In this document: piece after piece, positions 14,491 to 20,268 of the stretch
Position numbering within the stretch: the stretch's first letter is position 1
How the letters are laid out: each line of letters starts with the position of its first letter
DNA from: CAZMXP01 sp964570285
GTDB lineage: Bacteria > Planctomycetota > PLA2
Direction: 5' to 3'
DNA: 26,280 nt
NCBI GenBank assembly: GCA_964570285.1
Contig: CAZMXP010000063.1
Coordinates: 1-26,280, forward strand
Notes under the pieces: model-generated
Databases searched by the model: none
The model's input: only the letters and a program-made list of their open reading frames with translations
What the model was told of the DNA's origin: nothing
Made by a program: the position numbers and the translations under genes

Positions 14491-14911
14491 GGCCGCTGCA
14501 CGGGTCATCCCGAACAATGGCCACGAAGCCAAGAAGGCACGGAGACTGGGGAGCGACGAGCCTGCCCGCAGCGCGCGCCTCGGGTCGTGGGGGCTCCTTC
14601 GTGTCTTCGTGCCTCCGTGGTTTTCGTTCTCCCCGCCCGAATTCAGTCGCTCGTCGGGGTTCGCGCAAGCGGCGAGGGTATCGGATTTGATAAGGAACCC
14701 AGGAAGGGAGGAATCCATGAGAGCAGGGATGGTCGAATCCGCCTCTTCCTCGGTTCCTAAGTTCCTGGGTTCCTTCTTCCAGGCTCAAGACGAAGGCTGT
14801 GGTCCACCGCGTGGCCTTGGACGTGCCCTCGCACCCCGAGAGGCGCGCGCCTCCGAGCGCGTTCGCCCCTGAAGCCCGAACACCCTTCGAGATTTTGTCC
14901 CACTCGTCGTA
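14491..14911 (+). repeat. Long intergenic repeat, copy B
   Basis: About 420 bp and in the same orientation as copy A, on the other side of the zincin/membrane gene pair. Block 1 ends in the right arm 14604-14631. Block 2 contains a perfect 14-bp inverted repeat, AAGGAACCCAGGAA at 14692-14705 and TTCCTGGGTTCCTT at 14762-14775. The roughly 130 bp around it are almost identical to copy A, while the outer parts have diverged. It occupies most of the 758-bp gene-free stretch 14392-15149. Confidence 0.85.
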
Positions 14912-14940
14912 CAGCGCGGCTTGACGCCGCGACCGAACGA

Positions 14941-15068
14941 GCGCAGGCTGCCGCACCGGTCATCCTGAACAATGACCACGAAGGCACGACGGCACGGAGA
15001 AGGGGAAGCGACGAACCTGCGCGCAGCGCGCGCGTCGGGTCGCGGGGGCTCCTTCGCGGCTTCGTGGT
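14941..15068 (+). repeat. Long intergenic repeat, partial copy C
   Basis: This copy contains only block 1 of the repeat, with a left arm at about 14975-15003 (ACCACGAAGGCACGACGGCA) and a right arm at 15049-15068 (CTCCTTCGCGGCTTCGTGGT). It starts 30 bp after copy B; the spacer holds a small hairpin with arms CGCGGC and GCCGCG. No gene is seen between 14392 and 15149. Confidence 0.75.
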
Positions 15069-15149
15069 GATCGCTCCTCTCCCCCCCGCGACCGGCGACC
15101 CGGGCTCGATGTGGTTGCGCCCCCGGGGCCCCCTGCGTTCAATAGTGGA

Positions 15150-16646
15150 GTGAGAGCGGCTTTCGTCGCGATGCTGGTTCTCGCCGCGTGCGCCGGCGGC
15201 GAGTGGGTGCGCGACTACGACAAGCAGTTGCCGCGCAGCGACCGCGAGGGGGAGTTTGTCGCGGCGCTCGTCATCGACGAGCCGACCGGGCGGCCGATGG
15301 CGGGCGTGAAGGTGCGCGCCTTCTTCGAGGAGACCGGGCACGGGATGCCGGTCGCGCCGCTCGTCGCGGAGTTCGAGACCGACGGGTTCGGGGTCTTCTC
15401 GGTGCCGTGGGAGAAGCGCTTCTACAGTTGCCACTGGGTGTTCGACCACCCGGGCTATGCGGCGCAGGACCACTACATCGAGGTGCCCGACGTCGTCGAG
15501 ATGAGGCCCGGCATCGCCGTGACGGGGCGCGTGCTCGGCGGCGACGGGCGGCCCGCGCCGGGCGTGCTCGTCGAGCACTTTGCCGGCTGCGTGCACAGCC
15601 CCACCGTGCGCAGCGCGACGACGGACGGCGAGGGGCGCTTCCGGCTCGACAACGTGGCGCTGGAGCAGGACTTCCTCTGGGCTCCCGCCGCGAACGGTGC
15701 GGCGGAGTACTTCGGCGCGAGCCGGACGCCGCGGGCGGGGTACGTGATGCGCGACCTCCGCTGCGCGCCGGGGGTGACGGTGACCGGCCGCGCGCTCGGC
15801 TCCGACGGGGCGCCGCTCGCGGGGGTGATGGTCTACAACGACATGCTGGAGCGCGGGCCGAAGGTGAAGACCGGCGGCGACGGCTCGTTCCGGCTCGTCG
15901 GCGTGCCGCCCGGAGCGCATGTGCTCTGCGACGCGCCCGGGGCGAGGCTTGCGATGGAACGGACGGTCGCCCCGCCCGCGCCGCCGGAGCCGCCGTGGGC
16001 GGAGGAGCGCAGGCTCCATGTGCGACCGCCGGGGGATGCTTCGAAGTACCTCTTCTGGATCGACCGCGACGAGGAGGAGACCTCGCCGAACCCGCAGGGC
16101 CGCGCGACGCTCGACACGCGCTGGCACGGGCCGGTGCGGCTCCAGTTCACGCACGAGGAGTTCGGCAGCGGCGAGATCGTCGTGGATGTGGACCGGGAGG
16201 TCGTCGAGGTGCCGCCGTCGAGCTTTCCCGTGCCCGGGAGCGCGGTCGTCGACAGCCTCGACGGGTGGCCGTTCGTCGAGGAGCTTTGCGTGCATGCCGA
16301 GTACGGCTGGGAGGGGATCCCTCCCCCGTTCTACTCGTGGGGCCTGCGGGACGGCGCGCGCGTGCGGTTCGGGAGCACCTACCGCCAACTCCGGGGGGAC
16401 GGGCCCTATCTGCTGCGCCCCGCGAGCGCGCGGATCCGCGTGCGCGCCGACGCGGAGGAGTTCTCCTGCGCCGTCGGGGGGAGGCTCGGCTGGCCGGACG
16501 AGGAGGGTTCCTGCGAATTCGACGAACTCGACGCGGGAGCGCACGTCCTGCTCGTCACCGCCGAGGGGCGCATCGGCAGGGCGGTGCGGATCGTGCTGCG
16601 GGAGGGCGAGAGGCGCGAGATCCCGGTCACGTTGCGACCGCGCTGA
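15150..16646 (+). CDS. Lipoprotein with carboxypeptidase-regulatory-like domains
   Basis: A 498-residue predicted lipoprotein. The GTG start gives MRAAFVAMLVLAAC, a short signal sequence with lipobox LAAC, so the mature protein would be anchored by its N-terminal cysteine. At least two CarboxypepD_reg-like beta-sandwich repeats are readable: about 128-180 (IAVTGRVLGGDGRPAPGVLV ... TTDGEGRFRLDNV) and about 208-255 (VTVTGRALGSDGAPLAGVMV ... TGGDGSFRLVGVPPGAHVL). A C-terminal region (about 420-498) ends in a similar FDELDAGAHVLLV strand. Such domains usually mediate binding on the cell surface; no enzyme domain is attached. An earlier in-frame GTG at 15111 gives a Pro-rich leader that would spoil the signal peptide. 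TTCAAT lies 6 nt before the start but matches the -10 consensus poorly. Confidence 0.87.
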   Translation: MRAAFVAMLVLAACAGGEWVRDYDKQLPRSDREGEFVAALVIDEPTGRPMAGVKVRAFFEETGHGMPVAPLVAEFETDGFGVFSVPWEKRFYSCHWVFDHPGYAAQDHYIEVPDVVEMRPGIAVTGRVLGGDGRPAPGVLVEHFAGCVHSPTVRSATTDGEGRFRLDNVALEQDFLWAPAANGAAEYFGASRTPRAGYVMRDLRCAPGVTVTGRALGSDGAPLAGVMVYNDMLERGPKVKTGGDGSFRLVGVPPGAHVLCDAPGARLAMERTVAPPAPPEPPWAEERRLHVRPPGDASKYLFWIDRDEEETSPNPQGRATLDTRWHGPVRLQFTHEEFGSGEIVVDVDREVVEVPPSSFPVPGSAVVDSLDGWPFVEELCVHAEYGWEGIPPPFYSWGLRDGARVRFGSTYRQLRGDGPYLLRPASARIRVRADAEEFSCAVGGRLGWPDEEGSCEFDELDAGAHVLLVTAEGRIGRAVRIVLREGERREIPVTLRPR

Positions 16647-17172
16647 CGGCGGGCGCGAGCCGCCGCCCGCGGCGGGTGAGCCGGTAGGCGGTGCCCGGGG
16701 GCCGGCCTTCGGTGACGCGGCGCTCGACGAGGTCGGCGGACTCGAGCGCCACGAACGCGAGCGTCAGCGCGCGGGCGGTGATGCCGGGCAGCGCGTCGCG
16801 CACCTCGCCGAAGCGGCCCGCGCCGCGCGAGAGCGCGAGCGTGACCGGCAGCGACCACTTCCGCAGCGCCTGCTCCTCGATGCCCGCGCGCCTCACGAAC
16901 GCGACGAGCCGGGCGCAGGCGGGGGCGAGCCGCGCGCCGGCCGCGGTGAGCAGGTACTCGGGCCGCATCGGGTGGCCGTAGCCGCGGTTCCGCGCGACGA
17001 GGCGGAGGCGCCGCAGCCCCGCGAGCGTGCGGCTCAGCGAGTCGCGGGGGATCCCGAGGCGCCGCTCGAGCGTGACGAACTTCGCCCCGCCGCCGCCCCG
17101 GTGGAGCTCCGCGAGCACCCCCGCGGACCAGCGGTGGTGGCAAAGGAGGTCGAGGCGCACGGTGGCTTGCAC
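16627..17172 (-). CDS. Transcriptional regulator with two tandem HxlR-like winged helices
   Basis: A 181-residue DNA-binding protein. The second half (about residues 95-175) is a typical HxlR domain: WSLPVTLALSRGAGRFGEVR, ALPGITARALTLAFVALESA, then DLVERRV..GRPPGTAYRLTRRGR. The first half (about 8-90) follows the same plan in diverged form: DLLCHHRWSAGVLAELHRGG, FVTLERRLGIPRDSLSRTLA, LRLVARN..., YLLTAAGARL. HxlR proteins normally have one domain and dimerise, so this fusion could act as a pseudo-dimer. It is divergent from the VOC gene with a 48-bp gap containing a palindrome over the -10 sites, so it probably represses both itself and that gene. The GTG start is the only one consistent with the domain start. 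The 3' end overlaps the convergent lipoprotein gene by 20 bp. Confidence 0.85.
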   Translation of the reverse strand: MQATVRLDLLCHHRWSAGVLAELHRGGGGAKFVTLERRLGIPRDSLSRTLAGLRRLRLVARNRGYGHPMRPEYLLTAAGARLAPACARLVAFVRRAGIEEQALRKWSLPVTLALSRGAGRFGEVRDALPGITARALTLAFVALESADLVERRVTEGRPPGTAYRLTRRGRRLAPAVSAVAT

Positions 17173-17198
17173 GGAAGTATATCTAGTATACTATCCGT
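17171..17198. promoter_or_regulatory. Divergent promoter/operator between the HxlR and VOC genes
   Basis: An interrupted palindrome AGTATA-TCTAG-TATACT (17176-17192) is nested in outer arms ACGGA (17171-17175) and TCCGT (17194-17198). The right arm is itself a plus-strand -10 (TATACT, 17187-17192) for the VOC gene; the minus strand also offers TATACT twice and TAGATA 7 nt before the regulator's GTG. A protein bound here would block both genes. This AT-rich patch stands out sharply from the surrounding sequence. Confidence 0.65.
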
Positions 17199-17206
17199 AC
17201 CTCACA

Positions 17207-17214
17207 ACGGAGGA
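17207..17214 (+). promoter_or_regulatory. Ribosome binding site of the VOC gene
   Basis: ACGGAGGA lies 6 nt before the ATG. This gene has a leader of about 20 nt with a Shine-Dalgarno sequence, unlike most first genes in the window, which look leaderless. Confidence 0.6.
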
Positions 17215-17220
17215 CCGCAG

Positions 17221-17607
17221 ATGGGCGCGAAGATCGAATGGGACGGCGGCCTGACGGCCAGCCTCGGCGTGAAGGACCTCGGGAAGGCGCTCGCCTGGTA
17301 CGGCGGCGTGCTCGGGTTCAAGACGCTCTACGCGATGGACGAGATGGGATGGGCGGAGCTCGAGAGCCCGGTCGCGAGGGTCAACGTGGGCCTGTCGCAG
17401 GTCGAGAAGCTCGACCCGAAGGGCGGGGCGACGCTGACCTTCGGCGTGAAGGACATCGACAAGGCGCGCAAGACCCTCGAAGGCCAGAAGGTGAAGTTCG
17501 ACGGCCCCACGCAGACGATCGAGGGCATGGTGAGGCTCGCGACCTTCTACGACCCCGACGGCAACAAGCTGATGCTCTACCAGAGCCTCGGCGGCCCGGG
17601 GGCGTAG
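17221..17607 (+). CDS. VOC (glyoxalase/bleomycin-resistance) superfamily protein
   Basis: A 128-residue cytoplasmic protein with the paired beta-alpha-beta3 modules of the vicinal-oxygen-chelate superfamily. Module 1 is SLGVKDLGKALAWYGGVLGF and the strands after it; module 2 begins at LTFGVKDIDKARKTLEGQ and ends in FYDPDGNKLMLYQS. In metal-dependent members the last strand usually carries a glutamate after DPDGN; here the positions are Leu-Met-Leu-Tyr, so metal binding by that residue is absent and a binding or resistance role is more likely than glyoxalase I. It shares an operator with a divergent HxlR-type regulator, which suggests induction by a small molecule. The substrate cannot be named. 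Confidence 0.9.
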   Translation: MGAKIEWDGGLTASLGVKDLGKALAWYGGVLGFKTLYAMDEMGWAELESPVARVNVGLSQVEKLDPKGGATLTFGVKDIDKARKTLEGQKVKFDGPTQTIEGMVRLATFYDPDGNKLMLYQSLGGPGA

Positions 17608-17644
17608 CCACGCACCCGCGAGCGCGCCCATCTTCGGCCGCCGC

Positions 17645-18907
17645 TCACTCCGCTGGGGCGCGGAGCCGCGTTGCGCCCCAGCGCCAGAGCGACTCGACCG
17701 GCACGGCGTGGAGCCGGGGGCCGAAGGGGATCACCTCGCTGCCCGTGTAGAGCACGAGACCGCGATGGAAGCGCGGTCCGGTCGCCTGCTCGAGGGCACG
17801 CAGTCCCTGGAAGTCGGCGCTCGTGACCGTGGCGGTGCACTTCACCTCGATGCCCACGAGGGTGCCTGCCCTGCGCTCGAGCACGAGATCCACCTCGGCC
17901 CCTTCGTGCGTGCGGAAGTGGTAGAGGCCCGGGGCACTCTCGCTCCAGCCGAGCTGCTTGGTGACCTCCATGGCGACGAAGCTCTCCAGCATCCCGCCGA
18001 GGAGCGTCCGATCGGAGCCGAGGCGTTCGGCGTCGAGGCCCGCAAGGCGGGCGGCCAAGCCCGTGTCCGCGAGCAGGACCTTGGGACTCTTGACGAGGCG
18101 CTTCCCGATGTTGGCGTGCCAAGGTCGCAGCGTGCGAACCAGGAACACGCCCTCGAGCAGCGCGAAGTAGCGTTTGAGGGTCGAGGCCGGGATTCCGGCC
18201 CTGCGTGTGAGTTCCGCGTAATTGAGCAGCGCCATGGGCCGGGAGGCGATCAGAGCGAGGAGGCGAGGCAATTCCGCGAGGCCCGCGATGTTGGCCATCT
18301 CCCGCACGTCCCGCGAGAGAATGGTCGTCAGGTAGGCGTCGAACCACGCCTCGCGCCCCTTGCCAGCGGGGATCGCGACAGCTTCGGGGTAGCCCCCGCG
18401 CAGGATCCGTTCAGCGAGGGCCGTTTCCCGACCTGCCGCGCCCATGCGCGGAGCACCGTCGCCGAACGCCGCGTCGACAAAGCAGCACGCCACACCTTCG
18501 ATCTCGCTCTGCGAGAAGGGCCAGAGCGTGACGATCTCCATGCGGCCGGCGAGCGATTCCGACAGGCGCGGCAGCAGCAGGATGTTTGCGGAGCCCGTGA
18601 GCAGGAAGCGCCCCGGCGTACGCCCGCGGTCCACGGCGGCCTTGATCGCGAGAAGCAGGTCGGGGGCCCGCTGCACCCCGTCGAGCACGACCGGCCCTTG
18701 CAGCCCCGCGACGAATCCCTCCGGATCGGCCCGGGCAGCATCCAGCGTCGCTAGCGAGTCGAGCGTTAGGTAGCTGGCAGCGCCGTTGGACTCGGCGATC
18801 AGGCGCACGAGCGTGGTCTTCCCCACCTGCCTCGCGCCGTGCAGCAGGACCACCGGACGGTCGGCCAGCGCACGTCGCAACCTCGCTTCGGCTTGGCGGG
18901 GAAGCAT
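17645..18907 (-). CDS. AAA_14/DUF4143 family ATPase with degenerate Walker B
   Basis: A 420-residue protein of the AAA_14-DUF4143 family, common in bacteria and archaea and without an established physiological role. Walker A is HGARQVGKTTL (about residues 24-34). Walker B reads VVLDGVQRAP, where the family normally has DE: the catalytic glutamate is glycine. GRFLLTGSANILLLPRLSES with AGRMEIVTLWPFSQSE follows, then RGGYPEAV and YLTTILSRDV. A winged-helix-like part covers MALLNYAELTRRAGIPASTL. The C-terminal DUF4143 region contains EVDLVLE...VGIEVKCT, a PD-(D/E)xK-like nuclease core. ATG at 18907 is preferred over TTG at 18910 because TAGTCT ends 7 nt before it. An 11-bp inverted repeat in its last codons (17651-17683) may affect termination with the convergent VOC gene. 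Confidence 0.92.
   Translation of the reverse strand: MLPRQAEARLRRALADRPVVLLHGARQVGKTTLVRLIAESNGAASYLTLDSLATLDAARADPEGFVAGLQGPVVLDGVQRAPDLLLAIKAAVDRGRTPGRFLLTGSANILLLPRLSESLAGRMEIVTLWPFSQSEIEGVACCFVDAAFGDGAPRMGAAGRETALAERILRGGYPEAVAIPAGKGREAWFDAYLTTILSRDVREMANIAGLAELPRLLALIASRPMALLNYAELTRRAGIPASTLKRYFALLEGVFLVRTLRPWHANIGKRLVKSPKVLLADTGLAARLAGLDAERLGSDRTLLGGMLESFVAMEVTKQLGWSESAPGLYHFRTHEGAEVDLVLERRAGTLVGIEVKCTATVTSADFQGLRALEQATGPRFHRGLVLYTGSEVIPFGPRLHAVPVESLWRWGATRLRAPAE
17651..17683. repeat. 11-bp perfect inverted repeat at the 3' end of the DUF4143 gene
   Basis: Arms CGCTGGGGCGC (17651-17661) and GCGCCCCAGCG (17673-17683) are separated by 11 nt. It lies near the meeting point of two convergent genes and could form a strong hairpin in either transcript, but there is no T-tract on either side. 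It is coding on the minus strand. Confidence 0.4.
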
Positions 18908-18914
18908 CAACGGG

Positions 18915-18942
18915 AGACTAGCTCTTCATGGCTGAAAATCAA
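18915..18942 (-). promoter_or_regulatory. Promoter of the DUF4143 gene (-35 TTGATT, -10 TAGTCT)
   Basis: On the minus strand TTGATT (18942-18937) and TAGTCT (18920-18915) are separated by 16 bp, and the -10 ends 7 nt before the ATG. This is the only leaderless-type promoter here with a recognisable -35. A 9-bp direct repeat ATCAACCAC (18938-18946 and 18960-18968) and a CCACT-T-AGTGG dyad (18943-18953) overlap or lie just upstream of the -35 and may be regulator sites. Confidence 0.55.
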
Positions 18943-19048
18943 CCACTTAGTGGACGAATATCAACCACAGCGTGCGGGAGGGGGCCCCCGAACCCCCTCA
19001 AGCACCGCGTCCGGGTTCAGGGGACCGCCGACCGTGACAATGGCCACT

Positions 19049-19073
19049 GCGCGAGGGGGCATCCCCCTCGCGC
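19049..19073. repeat. 11-bp perfect hairpin just upstream of the MFS gene
   Basis: Arms GCGCGAGGGGG and CCCCCTCGCGC with a 3-nt loop end 6 nt before the MFS start codon. ATGGCC occurs directly on both sides (19040-19045 and 19080-19085), which could be a duplicated target or coincidence. In RNA the hairpin would sit where a ribosome must bind. Confidence 0.55.
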
Positions 19074-19079
19074 GACGCC

Positions 19080-20249
19080 ATGGCCGATGCCGTCAAGCTC
19101 TTCCTCGCCTTCCGGGCGACCACCCGCGCGCTTCTCTTCGCCCCCTACATCTTCACGTTCATCACGGCGGTGCGGGGGCTCTCCCCGCTCCAGTACGGCC
19201 AGCTCCAGCTCATCTACTACTGGACCGTGACGGCGCTGGAGGTGCCGAGCGGCGTCGTCGCCGACCGGCTCGGGCGGCGCGGAGCGCTTGTCGTCGGGGC
19301 GCTCGTGAACGGGCTCGGCTGCTTCGTCTTCGCCGTCTCGTTCGACTTCTGGAGCTTCGTGCTGGGCGAGGTGCTCTTCGCCGCGGGCACCGCGATGATC
19401 AGCGGCGCCGACTCGGCGCTGCTCTATGACGCCCTCGCGAGCGAGCGGCGGGAGAGCGACTACGTGCGCGCCGAGCAGGCGGGGCAGTTCGTCTGGCTCC
19501 TCGTCTCCGCGGCGGGCATGGTGCTCAGCGACCTCCTGCTCGTGCGGGAGGGCGACCCGGTGCTCGCCTACTGGATCACCGGGGGGCTCTCGCTCGCCGG
19601 GGCCCTTGTCGCCCTCCGCATGCGCGAGGCCCCGGTCGCGCGGCGCGCCACCGTGCGCGAGATCACGCTCGAGGCCGCGCGCGACGTCGCGCGCATCCCG
19701 GGGGTGCTGCGCTTCATCGCCTACTCCGTCGGCGTCTTCATCCTGCTCCGCACGTCGATCGTCTCCTTCTTCAACCCCGCGCTCGCCGGCATGGGCATCC
19801 CGGTCTCCAGCTACGGCACCGTGCTCGCGCTCGTCAACGTCGCGGGGGCGATCGCCGCGCTCTACACCGGCCGGCTGCTGCGGCGCTTCGGCGAGAGGGC
19901 GGTGCTGGTCGCGCTGCCGGTCGCGATGGTCGCGATGTACGCCCTCCTCCTCCCTGCCCGCGCCCCTCCCTTCTCCACCCTCTTCTGCGTGCAGGGGGCC
20001 GTCTTCGGCGCCTACCCCGTCATCGCGCGCTCGGTGCTGAACCGGCTCGCGTCCTCGCCGGAGCGCCGCGCGACCGTGCTCTCGATCGAGTCGATGCTCT
20101 GCCGCGTGGCCTGCGGCCTCGTCGTCGCGCTCGCGGGCTGGCTGCTCGGCGTCACGGACCTCGCGACGGCGATGGCGATCACGGCGGCGATCGGCTGCCT
20201 GCCCTTCCTGCTCGTGCCGCTGCTGCGGAGGGGCGCGCCCGCGCGCTGA
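19080..20249 (+). CDS. Major facilitator superfamily transporter
   Basis: A 389-residue integral membrane protein of the drug/metabolite MFS type, with about 12 hydrophobic segments. The first half shows the conserved loop 2-3 signature in the form VPSGVVADRLGRRGALVVGA (about residues 57-76). The second half begins at about 213 (FIAYSVGVFILLRTSIVSFF) and has the related AALYTGRLLRRFGERAVLVA. The helix content and absence of an N-terminal extension fit a proton-coupled exporter; the substrate is unknown. No Shine-Dalgarno and no TANNNT 6-7 nt upstream are visible; instead a perfect 11-bp hairpin precedes the ATG, so its initiation is unusual. The next gene starts 19 nt after its stop, with its own -10-like hexamer. 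Confidence 0.93.
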   Translation: MADAVKLFLAFRATTRALLFAPYIFTFITAVRGLSPLQYGQLQLIYYWTVTALEVPSGVVADRLGRRGALVVGALVNGLGCFVFAVSFDFWSFVLGEVLFAAGTAMISGADSALLYDALASERRESDYVRAEQAGQFVWLLVSAAGMVLSDLLLVREGDPVLAYWITGGLSLAGALVALRMREAPVARRATVREITLEAARDVARIPGVLRFIAYSVGVFILLRTSIVSFFNPALAGMGIPVSSYGTVLALVNVAGAIAALYTGRLLRRFGERAVLVALPVAMVAMYALLLPARAPPFSTLFCVQGAVFGAYPVIARSVLNRLASSPERRATVLSIESMLCRVACGLVVALAGWLLGVTDLATAMAITAAIGCLPFLLVPLLRRGAPAR

Positions 20250-20252
20250 GCG

Positions 20253-20258
20253 TATAGT
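20253..20258 (+). promoter_or_regulatory. -10-like element of the giant PQQ/TPR gene
   Basis: TATAGT, four bases after the MFS stop codon, ends 10 nt before the ATG at 20269. The transcript would have only a few untranslated bases. Confidence 0.5.
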
Positions 20259-20268
20259 GGGCCCGTCG

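Noticed and set aside
11561..15068. Composite transposon formed by the long repeats
   Set aside because: No transposase frame, terminal inverted repeats or target duplications were found in copies A, B or C, so they are listed only as repeats.
18936..18968. Possible CRISPR or integron-like repeats upstream of the DUF4143 gene
   Set aside because: Only two 9-bp repeats with one spacer; far below any array, and better explained as regulator sites.
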